DNA of 64,000 nt from Photobacterium phosphoreum (GCF_002954725.1 NZ_MSCQ01000001.1:2135824-2199823); one strand, 5' to 3'; shown: positions 22,111 through 31,624, counted from the first letter of the stretch. The notes: generated by a model not told the origin, from the sequence alone. Made by a program: numbers and translations.

Positions 22111-22132
22111 CAGGGGCCATTATCGGCCCCTG
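22111..22132 (-). terminator. Attenuator hairpin between rpsB and tsf
   Basis: CAGGGGCC (22111-22118) pairs with GGCCCCTG (22125-22132). On the minus strand ATTTTTAC follows, so part of the rpsB transcript should stop here before tsf. Confidence 0.8.
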
Positions 22133-22190
22133 GTAACCATTCTTAGTTTACGCAAGGTAACTTAAGATGCTTATGTTAAGCAGCAAGCTA

Positions 22191-22919
22191 TTAAGCTTCA
22201 GCTACGAAACCGTCTTCTTCTGCTTGAACAGCGATATCTTGGTTACGAGCTTCTTTAACAGTTTGAGCTACAGCACCAGTGTAAAGCTGAATCGCGCGGA
22301 TTGCGTCATCGTTACCTGGGATAACGAAGTCAACGCCGTCTGGATCAGAGTTAGTATCAACAACAGCAAATACTGGGATACCTAGGTTGTTAGCTTCTTT
22401 GATTGCGATGTGCTCACAATCAGCGCCGATTACGAACATTGCGTCAGGTAAACCGCCCATGTTCTTAATACCACCTAGTGATTTCTCAAGCTTTTCCATT
22501 TCACGAGTACGCATAAGCGCTTCTTTCTTGGTTAGCTGGTCGAAAGTACCATCAATAGATTGAGCTTCAAGTTCTTTAAGACGCTTGATTGATTGACGAA
22601 CAGTTTTCCAGTTAGTCAACATACCACCCAACCAACGGTTGTTTACGTAGTACTGGTCACAGCTGATTGCTGCTTCTTTGATTGATTCGCTAGCTGCGCG
22701 CTTAGTACCAACGAAAAGAACTTTACCTTTACGTGCAGCAATTTTTTCAATTTCAGCTAGTGCTGCATTGAACATTGGTACAGTTTTTTCTAGGTTGATG
22801 ATGTGTACACGGTTACGAGCGCCGAAAATGAATGGCTTCATTTTTGGGTTCCAGTAACGAGTTTGGTGACCAAAGTGTACACCAGCCTGAAGCATGTCGC
22901 GCATTGATACAGTTGCCAT
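22191..22919 (-). CDS. rpsB: 30S ribosomal protein S2
   Basis: S2 binds the 30S head-body junction. It is 242 residues with the start [27 protein letters not shown] typical of the family (N-terminal part cited in pieces: [21 protein letters not shown]). It also has the [20 protein letters not shown] and [10 protein letters not shown] blocks. An AGAGGAT ribosome binding site precedes the ATG. The gene is divergent from map, and the leader contains structured RNA consistent with S2 autoregulation. Confidence 0.98.
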   Translation of the reverse strand: MATVSMRDMLQAGVHFGHQTRYWNPKMKPFIFGARNRVHIINLEKTVPMFNAALAEIEKIAARKGKVLFVGTKRAASESIKEAAISCDQYYVNNRWLGGMLTNWKTVRQSIKRLKELEAQSIDGTFDQLTKKEALMRTREMEKLEKSLGGIKNMGGLPDAMFVIGADCEHIAIKEANNLGIPVFAVVDTNSDPDGVDFVIPGNDDAIRAIQLYTGAVAQTVKEARNQDIAVQAEEDGFVAEA

Positions 22920-23030
22920 TGAATAATCCTCTAATGGGGTTAGGCGTCCACATATCCCATCTTAAAACCGACCCTATGATGGTGTATAACCATCGTTATC
23001 TAATACTAGATAACTGAGCACCCCGGCAGA
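22920..23030 (-). promoter_or_regulatory. Structured rpsB leader, probable S2 autoregulatory site
   Basis: In minus-strand RNA two adjacent hairpins are visible: GTTATCTA/TAGATAAC (22995-23002 with 23007-23014) and GATGGT/ACCATC (22978-22983 with 22989-22994). GGGGT (23024-23020) can pair with ACCCC (22940-22936) and enclose both, ending just before the AGAGGA ribosome binding site. A conserved S2-binding leader is known for gammaproteobacterial rpsB. Its identity here is inferred from position and folding by eye. The rest of the 371-bp rpsB-map gap shows only a tandem GAAACATACA pair (23256-23275) before map. Confidence 0.65.
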
Positions 23031-23290
23031 TGTGTCGATATGTGTGAATAATTAATAAAAGTATGTGTAATCCAATCAAATTGCACCATTACACACATTA
23101 ATTCACCAACGAGTGGTTAAATTATTGCTTATAACAGAAACAAAATCACTGTTTACGGCGCGCTTTATACCATAGAACAGCCAATAAAATCCAGTCAAAA
23201 TTGGATATGAGAACTAATCTTATCTTCCCTTTAACCCCTTGCGGCTGGTAATATAGAAACATACAGAAACATACAGATTGAGACGATTTT

Positions 23291-24130
23291 ATGAGCATTA
23301 AGATCAAAACGGCTGAAGAAATTGAAAAAATGCGTATTGCTGGCCGTTTGGCTGCTGACGTATTAGAAATGATCGAACCGCATGTAAAGGCGGGTGTGAC
23401 GACAGAAGCGCTAGACCAAATTTGTCATGACTACATCACCCAAGTTCAACAAGCGATTCCAGCACCGTTGAACTACCACGGCTTCCCTAAATCTGTGTGT
23501 ACTTCAATTAACCACGTTGTTTGCCATGGTATTCCTGCATCAGAAGATGAAATTGTTGTAGAAGCTAATGGCAAATATAACAAGCCCGCAGTATTAAAAG
23601 ATGGCGACATCATTAATATTGACGTGACAGTGATTAAAGATGGTTACCACGGTGATACTTCAAAGATGTTTGAAGTAGGTGAAGTATCTCTTGAAGACAA
23701 ACGCCTTTGTCGCGTTGCTCAAGAAAGCCTTTATTTAGCAATCAAAAAAGTAAAACCTGGCGCGAAAATTGGCGATCTTGGTACTGCCATTCAAAAATTC
23801 ATCAAAGCAGGTAGCAGCCGTTTTTCTATCGTGAAAGATTACTGTGGTCATGGTATTGGTAACGAATTCCATGAAGAGCCACAAGTGGTTCACTACAAAA
23901 ATAGTGACCGTACGGTTATGAAAGAAGGCATGTGTTTCACTATCGAGCCAATGATTAACGCTGGTAAATTTAGCTGTGAATCAGACGAGCAAGATGGTTG
24001 GACGGTTTACACTGTTGACGGTAAAAAATCTGCACAGTGGGAACACACACTGCTAGTAACCAAAGATGGTTGTGAAATCTTAACATTACGTCAAGAAGAA
24101 ACCTTGCCACGCTTAATGCACAACGCATAA
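23291..24130 (+). CDS. map: Methionine aminopeptidase, type I
   Basis: Map removes the initiator methionine from nascent proteins. It is 279 residues, slightly longer than E. coli (264) at the C-terminus. It has the substrate-pocket block HGFPKSVCTSINHVVCHGIP, then the metal ligands: two Asp (NIDVTV and GYHGDTSKMF), His (CGHGIGNEFHEEP) and two Glu (FTIEPMIN and AQWEHTLLV). It is divergent from rpsB and followed by its own terminator, then glnD. Confidence 0.97.
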   Translation: MSIKIKTAEEIEKMRIAGRLAADVLEMIEPHVKAGVTTEALDQICHDYITQVQQAIPAPLNYHGFPKSVCTSINHVVCHGIPASEDEIVVEANGKYNKPAVLKDGDIINIDVTVIKDGYHGDTSKMFEVGEVSLEDKRLCRVAQESLYLAIKKVKPGAKIGDLGTAIQKFIKAGSSRFSIVKDYCGHGIGNEFHEEPQVVHYKNSDRTVMKEGMCFTIEPMINAGKFSCESDEQDGWTVYTVDGKKSAQWEHTLLVTKDGCEILTLRQEETLPRLMHNA

Positions 24131-24166
24131 TTCGCCATTTGCACTTGTTGCACATGCCGACATCAA

Positions 24167-24195
24167 AAAACCGACCTCCTGTGTCGGTTTTTTTA
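24167..24195 (+). terminator. Terminator downstream of map
   Basis: AAAACCGAC (24167-24175) pairs with GTCGGTTTT (24183-24191), followed by more T. It separates map from glnD. Confidence 0.9.
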
Positions 24196-24266
24196 TATCT
24201 AGCGATACAGTTCACGATTCGAAATGGTTATAGTGAAGATAAGATACTATTACCGCACGGACAGCA

Positions 24267-26888
24267 ATGACAGACATTTTAGCGACTCAACTTTCTGATT
24301 ACCTCGACGATGCGATTACTCTCGACGGTTTACGCGCCGCCCTTAACCATTTTGCTGAAGAGCAAAAACTACAATTCAAACAACAGAAATCAATTGTCGA
24401 TTTAGTCACAGATCGCAGTCATTTTATCGATCAATTACTGATTCGATTATGGCGTTTTTATGAGTTTGAACAACAGCCTGATTTAGCATTAATTGCGGTT
24501 GGCGGTTATGGTCGCGGCGAACTGCACCCACTGTCTGATGTTGACCTGCTGATATTAAGTCAACACCCATTAGAAGACGCTGTCGCAACCAATGTCAGCG
24601 CCCTAATAACATTACTATGGGATTTACGCTTAGAAGTCGGTCAAAGTGTTCGTACCGTTGAAGAATGTATTGCCGTCGGCAAAGATGATCTGACTGTCGC
24701 GACCAATTTAACTGAATCACGATTCTTATGTGGTAATCAACAAACCTTTCATCAATTAACCGTTGCGATTAATTCGCCTCAATTTTGGCCCAGTGAAACA
24801 TTTTATCAAGCCAAAATTGAAGAGCAACGAGTACGCCATGCGCGTTACCATGACACTACCTATAACCTTGAACCCGATATTAAATCAAGCCCCGGCGGGT
24901 TGCGTGATATTCATACGTTAAGTTGGGTGGCGCGGCGTCACTTCGGGGCCACCAGCTTATTAGAAATGAGTCATCATGGCTTTTTAACCGATGCGGAATA
25001 CCGTGAGCTGGTTGAATGTCAAAATGCATTATGGCGAATTCGATTTGCGCTCCACATCGAACTACGCCGCTATGACAATCGTCTCACTTTTGATCACCAA
25101 CCCTCCGTTGCCGAGCTTCTTGATTTTCATGGTGAAGGTAATCAGGCGGTTGAAATGATGATGAAAGCTTTTTATCGCATTTTACGCCGTGTCGCTGAGC
25201 TCAATAAAATGTTATTACAGCTGTTTGATGAAGCAATCATTAAACCCGACACTCGCCAAGAACCCATTGTGCTCAATGATGATTTTCAATTACGCGGTCA
25301 TTTAATCGAGGCCACCAAGCCTGCGTTATTTCAAGCACGGCCAGAAACTATTTTGGATATGTTTCTTCACATTGCACAGAATTCTGATATCGAAGGTATT
25401 GCCGCGCCAACATTACGCCAATTACGCACCGCTAGGCGTCGACTCAATCGTTTTCTGATTGAAATCCCAGCGGCTCGTGAAAAATTCATGGAATTAGTTC
25501 GCCAACCCAACGCCCTTCAAAAAGCATTTCAATTAATGCATCGTCACGGGGTTATTGCGGCCTACTTACCTCAATGGAGTCACATTGTTGGGCAAATGCA
25601 GTTTGATTTATTTCATGTTTATACCGTCGATGAACACAGTATTCGAGTGATTAAGAATCTGCATAAATTCAACGATCCCAATCATCATTCGCAACACCCT
25701 ATTTGTTGTGAAGTTTATCCACGTATTATCAAAAAAGAGATCTTAATCTTAGCGGCAATATTTCATGACATCGCTAAAGGACGAGGTGGCGATCACTCTG
25801 AATTAGGCGCTGTTGATGCTTATGATTTTTGTATCGAACATGGGCTACCTCACTCAGAAGCAGAAACCGTATCATGGCTGGTGCAAAAGCATTTACTCAT
25901 GTCGGTCACAGCCCAACGTCGTGATATTTACGATCCTGAAGTTGTGGCTGAATTTGCTAAACAAGTCGGTGATGAAGAACACTTAGATTATTTAGTCTGT
26001 TTAACCGTGGCTGATATCTGTGCAACTAACCAAGACCTATGGAACAGCTGGAAACGTACTTTATTAGCAGAACTATACTATTCAACCCAAAAAACGTTAC
26101 GTCGAGGACTAGAGAAAACCCCAAATATGCGCGATCGCATTCGTCACAACCAACAATTAGCGTCTGCGGTATTACGCAGTAAAGGTTTTATGCCGCGTGA
26201 TATTGAAGTGTTATGGCGTCGCTTTAAGGCCGATTATTTCCTACGCCACACCCATAAACAATTGGCATGGCACGCACAAGCATTGCTGAAGCACAGCGGC
26301 GATAAACCGATTATATTAATGAGTAAGAAAGCGACCCGTGGCGGCACTGAAGTGTTTATCTACAGCAAAGATAAAGCCAAGCTATTTGCAATTGTGGTCT
26401 CTGAGCTGGATAAGAAAAATCTTAGTATTCATGATGCCCAAATTATGAACAGTAAAGATGGTTATACGCTAGATACCTTTATGGTACTCGACCCTAACGG
26501 TAAAGCCATTAATGAAAATCGTCATGTGGGGATTATTCGAAATTTAACCAAAGCACTCACAGCGATGAAATCTGAACGAAAAATTCGCCGCGCCCCCCGT
26601 AAATTACTCCACTTCAATGTGCCGACTAAAGTTGAGTTTCTATCAACTAAAACCGGACGTAAAACGATGATGGAATTAGTGGCACTTGATATGCCAGGAT
26701 TATTGGCGAAGATAGGGGCTGTATTTGCAAACCTTAACATTAGTTTACAAGCAGCGAAAATCACCACTATTGGCGAACGCGCTGAGGACTTTTTTATTAT
26801 TGTCAATGATACTGGCGGCCGCTTAACTAAAGAGCAACAGCAGTTATTACGCGAAACGCTGATTATTACGATCAGTAAGCACGCTTAA
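24267..26888 (+). CDS. glnD: Bifunctional uridylyltransferase/uridylyl-removing enzyme
   Basis: GlnD modifies and demodifies PII proteins (GlnB/GlnK) in response to glutamine, controlling glutamine synthetase and NtrBC. It is 873 residues. The nucleotidyltransferase motif GGYGRGELHPLSDVDLLIL is at about 73-91. An HD hydrolase domain carries ILAAIFHDIAKGRGGDHSELG at about 490-510. Two C-terminal ACT domains (about 690-870) sense glutamine. It follows map on the same strand, the usual order, and a hairpin follows its stop. Confidence 0.98.
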   Translation: MTDILATQLSDYLDDAITLDGLRAALNHFAEEQKLQFKQQKSIVDLVTDRSHFIDQLLIRLWRFYEFEQQPDLALIAVGGYGRGELHPLSDVDLLILSQHPLEDAVATNVSALITLLWDLRLEVGQSVRTVEECIAVGKDDLTVATNLTESRFLCGNQQTFHQLTVAINSPQFWPSETFYQAKIEEQRVRHARYHDTTYNLEPDIKSSPGGLRDIHTLSWVARRHFGATSLLEMSHHGFLTDAEYRELVECQNALWRIRFALHIELRRYDNRLTFDHQPSVAELLDFHGEGNQAVEMMMKAFYRILRRVAELNKMLLQLFDEAIIKPDTRQEPIVLNDDFQLRGHLIEATKPALFQARPETILDMFLHIAQNSDIEGIAAPTLRQLRTARRRLNRFLIEIPAAREKFMELVRQPNALQKAFQLMHRHGVIAAYLPQWSHIVGQMQFDLFHVYTVDEHSIRVIKNLHKFNDPNHHSQHPICCEVYPRIIKKEILILAAIFHDIAKGRGGDHSELGAVDAYDFCIEHGLPHSEAETVSWLVQKHLLMSVTAQRRDIYDPEVVAEFAKQVGDEEHLDYLVCLTVADICATNQDLWNSWKRTLLAELYYSTQKTLRRGLEKTPNMRDRIRHNQQLASAVLRSKGFMPRDIEVLWRRFKADYFLRHTHKQLAWHAQALLKHSGDKPIILMSKKATRGGTEVFIYSKDKAKLFAIVVSELDKKNLSIHDAQIMNSKDGYTLDTFMVLDPNGKAINENRHVGIIRNLTKALTAMKSERKIRRAPRKLLHFNVPTKVEFLSTKTGRKTMMELVALDMPGLLAKIGAVFANLNISLQAAKITTIGERAEDFFIIVNDTGGRLTKEQQQLLRETLIITISKHA

Positions 26889-26920
26889 ATAATCTCGATA
26901 CCTTGGATATATAACGCTAG

Positions 26921-26945
26921 TACCCCGTTAATGGCTAACGGGGTA
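26921..26945 (+). terminator. Probable terminator downstream of glnD
   Basis: TACCCCGTTA (26921-26930) pairs with TAACGGGGTA (26936-26945), a 10-bp perfect stem. The tail ACTTTCTATTT is only partly T-rich. Confidence 0.65.
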
Positions 26946-26990
26946 ACTTTCTATTTAAACTCAATAACCGATTTTATATTTACAATCGTG

Positions 26991-27452
26991 TTATGCCGCA
27001 GCTTGCTCTACACTGGCAACAAATTGCGTAAACCATGCCTCAGCAACCTCTAGTGGCTCAAAATTCACCCCTGCATCAATATCTAACCGTGGTTGAACCG
27101 ATTGAGAATTAAGCTCGGTTAATAACGCATCAAATTGACGTCCGGCACCACAAAAGCGATCTTCACCATAACTAGAATCACCTAATGCAATCACACCATA
27201 ATATTGCTTAGGTAATAACGGAAATTGATCTTTTAATGCGACGTACAAAGGCAATAGATTTTCGGGGATCTCACCTTGCCCTGTGGTCGAACTAATGATT
27301 AACACCGTATCAGCATCATAGGCCATAAAATCATCCAGTGTTGAATCAAAGAAAATCTCAACGGGTACCGATGTTAACTTGGCTGCTAATGTTTCTGCTA
27401 ACTCTTCTGCTCCACCATATACAGAGCCTACAAATATGCCTAACTTATTCAT
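26991..27452 (-). CDS. yqcA: Flavodoxin-like protein YqcA
   Basis: A short-chain flavodoxin of 153 residues that should bind FMN. It begins KLGIFVGSVYGGAEELAE. The phosphate-binding region, GDSSYG block and ISSTTGQGE loop are like those of E. coli YqcA. The physiological partner is unknown. I start at the ATG at 27452 because AAGGAGAG lies upstream; an in-frame start at 27485 would place that site inside the gene. It is followed upstream by truC and yqcC in the order seen in E. coli. Confidence 0.85.
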   Translation of the reverse strand: MNKLGIFVGSVYGGAEELAETLAAKLTSVPVEIFFDSTLDDFMAYDADTVLIISSTTGQGEIPENLLPLYVALKDQFPLLPKQYYGVIALGDSSYGEDRFCGAGRQFDALLTELNSQSVQPRLDIDAGVNFEPLEVAEAWFTQFVASVEQAAA

Positions 27453-27599
27453 TGTCCGCTCTCCTTTGCTGTAAGACGTCCTCAATAAGGGACTACTACC
27501 AATCTGGCAACTACGCTAAAGAAAAGCAAGTACTGGTATGATATTAAGCTGATAATTTTGCACTACCGCCCATTCATAACCATTGATCATTGTTTTATA

Positions 27600-28346
27600 T
27601 TACGCACCTAACAGCAATGAAGGTGACCAATTAAAGGTGGTCATAACACGCTGCCAGACATCATCCACATCAGCGCGAATATCAATTACGGCACCAGTGA
27701 GCGGATGATTAAATTGTAATCGCGACGCATGCAGCATCAAGCGATGACAATCAAGATTTTCACGGAACATACGATTATGCTTACCATCACCATAGTTAAC
27801 ATCACCAATCATATGATGGTCTAAATGGTGCATATGACGGCGTAATTGGTGTTTCCGTCCAGTTTCTGGTTGCAGCTCGATTAAGCTATAACGGCTGGTC
27901 GCATAACGCCCTACTGCAATATCAGTTTCTACCGTGGCTAACGGCGCATAGGCTGTAACGGCCGCTTGAGGTTCTTTGTCTTCGGTTGCTTTTTTATCTG
28001 CAATTTTATCTAACATCACTTTAAGCGGATAATCTAATACTGCCGCTTCTTTGATCCAGCCCCTCACAACCGCATGATAGGTTTTATGCATTTCTCGACC
28101 GGCAAAGACTGGCATCATCATTGCTGCGATCTCACTGGATAAGCCAAATAAAAGCACCCCTGATGTTGGCCTATCTAAACGGTGCAATGGAAACACATGC
28201 TGACCAATTTGATCACGCAATGTTTGCACCACAAACACAGTTTCATGGCTATCTAACCAAGAACGATGAACCAACATGCCTGCAGGTTTATTAACTGCAA
28301 TTAACGCATCATCTTGGTATAAAATTTCCAGTTCCATTCTGCTCAC
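27600..28346 (-). CDS. truC: tRNA pseudouridine(65) synthase
   Basis: TruC makes pseudouridine at position 65 in tRNA(Ile1) and tRNA(Asp). It is a RluA-family enzyme of 248 residues. The catalytic motif HRLDRPTSGVLLFG is at about 55-68, and the C-terminal PETGRKHQLRRHMHHLDHHMIGD block is conserved. The gene abuts yqcC with no gap and precedes yqcA, as in E. coli. Confidence 0.92.
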   Translation of the reverse strand: MSRMELEILYQDDALIAVNKPAGMLVHRSWLDSHETVFVVQTLRDQIGQHVFPLHRLDRPTSGVLLFGLSSEIAAMMMPVFAGREMHKTYHAVVRGWIKEAAVLDYPLKVMLDKIADKKATEDKEPQAAVTAYAPLATVETDIAVGRYATSRYSLIELQPETGRKHQLRRHMHHLDHHMIGDVNYGDGKHNRMFRENLDCHRLMLHASRLQFNHPLTGAVIDIRADVDDVWQRVMTTFNWSPSLLLGA

Positions 28347-28667
28347 TTAGTGTTTAAACAATTGATCAATTTCACGCACAGTCGCCACAATATCTACCAT
28401 TCCACGCTGATTTTTCATCGCTTCTTCAACATAAGGAGAAATAGCAAACTGAGTGGGTAATGGTAATCGCTGTAATATTAAATAACGTAATTTAGGAATA
28501 AAAACCCATTGGAGCCATTGATGGCAAGCCAAGGTATCAATCGCAAAAGGTTCAACGCTAGCCAAAGCTTGTGGCTCTGGAGTCATCGTTTCCCAATATT
28601 GGTGATGTTGTAGAATATTTTCTAATTGAGTGAGTAATTGCTGACTTTGATGATACTTATCCACCAT
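28347..28667 (-). CDS. yqcC: YqcC family protein
   Basis: A 106-residue protein of the YqcC (DUF446) family, with function unknown. The patterns LACHQWLQWVFIPKLRYL and PTQFAISPYVEEAM are typical. It is the first gene of the yqcC-truC-yqcA operon. In E. coli csrB lies on the far side of yqcC toward syd, and the same interval here carries the csr RNAs with two extra genes in between. Confidence 0.85.
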   Translation of the reverse strand: MVDKYHQSQQLLTQLENILQHHQYWETMTPEPQALASVEPFAIDTLACHQWLQWVFIPKLRYLILQRLPLPTQFAISPYVEEAMKNQRGMVDIVATVREIDQLFKH

Positions 28668-28819
28668 AACCCCTCTTTGTTGATAATAAAAACGGCGCAG
28701 GATAGCATTTCAGTTCAACCACCCCAACTATATTATGGTGATTAGCGATCTATTCACAGGTATGCTGAGCTAATGCTACTCGTTATACTGATGAGCTGAT
28801 TAAAGGAGCTTTATTTATT

Positions 28820-29866
28820 ATGTCCATGGAAACGTTTCATACTTTAACCCAATTACTTGATAACGCAGGGTGTCGTTATAATATTTTTGATTTGGGTCGT
28901 CGCGTTAATGAAATTAATAGCGACCAATTTAAAGCGGTTGAAGAAAACCGTCAGCCTTATCCGTGGCCACTTCAGCAGCATGCACATATTGCGATTTCAT
29001 TTTGGCAACATCAGCAACCACCTTGGGTCTGGTTTTTACGATTACCGTTAGATGAGCGTGGGCTACTAAAACAAGCTGCTGTCGGTGATTTTATTAAGTA
29101 TGTTATTGAGGCGATGGGCGCAAGTTTAAACACTACCCCAACCGAAGAAGAACAACAAAAGCTCGCCAATAATCCTTACACATTTAAACCCAATGACGAC
29201 AAGATGGCAATTTTTAACGCCCAACTACGGGTATTACTTAATTTACCGGCCAGTCAATATTATGCTGATGCGCAAGCTTATTTAGCAGATCAACAAGATT
29301 GGCAGCAATGGCAACATATTGGCTTGCAGGGATTAGCTGATATCTGCGCTCGTATGTCTCAACATAATAACGCCACTTACTTACGTAAAGCGCTCAACCA
29401 CCTTCCAATGACGCCACTGTATGCATTATTAGGCTGTTTGGAACATTGCTCGCTACCTGAGCCTCTAGCCCTACGTATAACCGAGCGATTAACGGTCGAA
29501 TGCCAACAACAACACCCTGACCTATTTTTAATTGCGGCTTTAGTTCGCGCGCTTGCTGGTAGTAAACCCCAGCAATTACAATACACCTTGACCACACTAT
29601 TAAATCAACCGTCACTATGCCATCCAGAAGTATTAGTCGCGATTGCTGGCCGTTGTTGGAGTGGTTTTACTGATACCAATATTGCATCACTCTTTTTACT
29701 GCGTTTAGCTGAAACCCAAGATCAAACCTTGTTTAACCAATTATTTACTGATCTCGTCATGCAACCATTATTACGTGGCATCATGCTACAAATACTCCAT
29801 GGCCAAGCGGATCCAGCACTGATCGATGCGATTCAAAAACTACAACACCATGCTAAGAATCACTAA
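28820..29866 (+). CDS. DUF3549 family protein
   Basis: A 348-residue protein with no signal peptide. The opening FHTLTQLLDNAGCRYNIFDLGRRV and the motif QHAHIAISFWQHQQPPWVWFLRLPLDERGLL match the DUF3549 family of Vibrio-like bacteria as I recall it. The C-terminal half is helical, with HEAT-like repeats. No function is known. A GGAGC ribosome binding site precedes the ATG, and the DUF3301 gene follows 34 bp later, so the two probably form an operon. Confidence 0.75.
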   Translation: MSMETFHTLTQLLDNAGCRYNIFDLGRRVNEINSDQFKAVEENRQPYPWPLQQHAHIAISFWQHQQPPWVWFLRLPLDERGLLKQAAVGDFIKYVIEAMGASLNTTPTEEEQQKLANNPYTFKPNDDKMAIFNAQLRVLLNLPASQYYADAQAYLADQQDWQQWQHIGLQGLADICARMSQHNNATYLRKALNHLPMTPLYALLGCLEHCSLPEPLALRITERLTVECQQQHPDLFLIAALVRALAGSKPQQLQYTLTTLLNQPSLCHPEVLVAIAGRCWSGFTDTNIASLFLLRLAETQDQTLFNQLFTDLVMQPLLRGIMLQILHGQADPALIDAIQKLQHHAKNH

Positions 29867-29900
29867 TAGCATTTATTATCTCTAAGGAGCTGTTTATTAT

Positions 29901-30215
29901 ATGGATAATCTGTTCGGCATTTTAATTATTGCTATTATCGGCTTTTTATTTTGGCAACAACGGCGTCAAACTGAATTAGCACAGTATTATATTGAGCAAC
30001 GTTGCAAAAATATGGGCTTGCAGATGATCAGTTTTGCTCGAGGTGAGCAAAAACTCAAAGATCATCACGGTGAATGGGGATGGCGGACAGTGTTTGTGTT
30101 TGAGTTTTCATCTGATGGTATGGATGTCTATCAAGGTTATATTGAAATGAAACGTTTACGTGCGAGCTATTTTTATGTACCGCCGCACCGTATTCCAGAA
30201 GGCTGCGATTATTAA
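29901..30215 (+). CDS. DUF3301 domain-containing membrane protein
   Basis: A 104-residue protein with one N-terminal membrane segment (about residues 4-18, LFGILIIAIIGFLFW), then a charged cytoplasmic part with QQRRQTELA and the aromatic EWGWRTVFVFEFSSDG core. It resembles the DUF3301 family; the function is unknown. AAGGAG precedes the start. Its stop is 14 bp from the terminator of the convergent csr RNA copy 3, which may serve both transcripts. Confidence 0.75.
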   Translation: MDNLFGILIIAIIGFLFWQQRRQTELAQYYIEQRCKNMGLQMISFARGEQKLKDHHGEWGWRTVFVFEFSSDGMDVYQGYIEMKRLRASYFYVPPHRIPEGCDY

Positions 30216-30228
30216 TTTTGCTAGCCCC

Positions 30229-30662
30229 AAAAAAGAATGGGCGCGACAATAAATATTGTCACGCCCTTAGATATTACTTTTGCAGCAATCCAGCTACTGT
30301 CGTGCTCCCTGCTATCAATCCTTGATATACTTAAATCCCCAGGTAAATCTCAACTTCATCCTAGAAGTCATTCTTCGGTAATCCCTGACCCATCAGCATA
30401 TCCAACACTGACTCTCTCTCCAGAAAGGAGGTGTCCTTTACTTCATTAGAAGTCATCCTAACTTCGTTTTGAAGAGTTCCCTATCCCATCCTAGAATATT
30501 GTCATCCTGACTAATAGATATCCTATCTATAGGCTCTCTATCCCAGAGAAGCCCATGCATCCTAGCTCGATGATTAATCCATATCACCTATGTGCTCTTC
30601 CTGAGCGGCCAACTCCGTGGCTGTTCCTTAATCCTTGTCAGCTCCAGCTGATGACAATATAT
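30229..30662 (-). ncRNA. csrB: CsrB-family regulatory RNA, copy 3 (diverged)
   Basis: On the minus strand this segment carries about 23 GGA motifs by hand count, many as AGGAT inside short hairpins (for example ACTTC..TGAAG and TATAG..CTATA arms around the GGA). CsrB-type RNAs bind and titrate the translational regulator CsrA through such motifs. A -35 TTGCGT and -10 TAATAT, 16 bp apart (30696-30669), place the start near 30662. The terminator stem is GGGCGTGACAAT/ATTGTCGCGCCC followed by a T-run near 30234-30229. It is clearly homologous to copies 1 and 2 but much less similar than they are to each other. The exact ends are estimated. Confidence 0.88.
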
Positions 30663-30668
30663 TACCTC

Positions 30669-30696
30669 ACCATAAAAATGACGCAATAATAAATAT
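30669..30696 (-). promoter_or_regulatory. Promoter of csr RNA copy 3
   Basis: TTGCGT (30696-30691) and TAATAT (30674-30669) are separated by 16 bp on the minus strand, about 150 bp downstream of the UvrY-type palindrome. Confidence 0.65.
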
Positions 30697-30821
30697 TCTA
30701 TTAATTATCAATTACATTTATTAACAAAAGCTCACACAAATACAATGTATTGATAAATAACGATTTTAATGCTTTCCAATGACCATTTATTGATACCAAT
30801 AACGAAAAAATCCTACACACT

Positions 30822-30839
30822 TGTAAGAGATCTCTCACA
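30822..30839. promoter_or_regulatory. UvrY/VarA (GacA-type) upstream activating site, copy 3
   Basis: TGTAAGAGATCTCTCACA is an 18-bp palindrome that matches the GacA/UvrY box TGTAAG...CTTACA found upstream of csrB, csrC and rsm RNA genes. It lies about 160 bp upstream of the inferred start of copy 3. Confidence 0.85.
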
Positions 30840-30888
30840 ATACCAATAGAAAAAAGCCATTAATTATCAATAACAATCGGAGTATTTA

Positions 30889-30944
30889 GTGCGAGGTGCG
30901 AGGTGCGAGGTGCGAGGTGCGAGGTGCGAGGTGCGAGGTGCGAA
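30889..30944. repeat. Heptamer tandem repeat (GTGCGAG)x7 plus GTGCGAA
   Basis: Seven exact copies of GTGCGAG are followed by one GTGCGAA. The repeat sits between the copy 3 activating site and the copy 2 terminator. A long reading frame through it (Arg-Gly-Ala-rich) is an artefact of the repeat. Confidence 0.95.
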
Positions 30945-31015
30945 TAAAAGCAAATCCCCTGAAAGAATCAAATTTATCCCTACTGTAATGCATCAAACTT
31001 CTTTGAGGATCGTAC

Positions 31016-31450
31016 AAAAAAGAGCGGGCGCGACTTTCGTCGCGCCCTTAGGTCTTATTTGCAGCTATCCCGCTACTATGTTGCTCCCTGCATCCATCCT
31101 TTGATTGCTGTGTTCCGTCAGCATTGTCCTTTGTACTTCATCCTGAAGTTGTTCCTATGGCCATCCTAACCCGTCATCACATCCTGTTCTGACTCTCATC
31201 TCCTTCCTGGAGGTGTCCTTTACTTCATCCTGAAGTGATCCTTTATGCCTCAATCCTAGAGGTGTTCCTTGCTTCGTCCTGAAGTGATCCTAGTCTTCCT
31301 GACAGGTAAACATCCTGCTTACCTTTGTTACCGCATCCTACGGTGTTCCCTTCACATTCCATGTCCGATAAACCATCCTAGCTTACCAGTATCTCATCCT
31401 GAGACTGTCTGTATCCGTTGTGCCGTATCCTTTCGACACTGTTAATATTA
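31016..31450 (-). ncRNA. csrB: CsrB-family regulatory RNA, copy 2
   Basis: On the minus strand there are about 29 GGA motifs in about 400 nt. Many occur as CAGGATG or AGGAT in loops closed by short stems such as ACTTC/GAAGT, CCTC/GAGG, CTCAG/CTGAG and ACCG/CGGT. CAGGATG is the CsrA-binding repeat known from E. coli CsrB. The terminator GGGCGCGAC-GAAA-GTCGCGCCC (31026-31047) is followed by T residues. It should act by sequestering CsrA. Nearly identical to copy 1, it comes from a tandem duplication with a period of about 810 bp. The 5' end is estimated from alignment with copy 1. Confidence 0.9.
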
Positions 31451-31606
31451 TGCGAGTTATCGCCTAAATCCTATATCTTGCAAAATGTGTTTTTTTTGTT
31501 TTTATGAAAATTTATGTACATATATAACTAAAACATTATTAAACATATAGTTACGCAAAAAGCATAGATATATAGTCACAATTGTAATGCTTATCTCCCA
31601 CAGGTT

Positions 31607-31624
31607 TGTAAGAGATCTCGCACA
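31607..31624. promoter_or_regulatory. UvrY/VarA upstream activating site, copy 2
   Basis: TGTAAGAGATCTCGCACA matches the GacA/UvrY palindrome with one arm change relative to copy 3. It is about 165 bp upstream of the inferred start of copy 2. Confidence 0.83.

Noticed and set aside
30889..31104. Open frame through the heptamer array (Arg-Gly-Ala-rich)
   Set aside because: It is a by-product of the GTGCGAG repeat and runs antisense into the terminator of csr copy 2. It has no ribosome binding site or family match.
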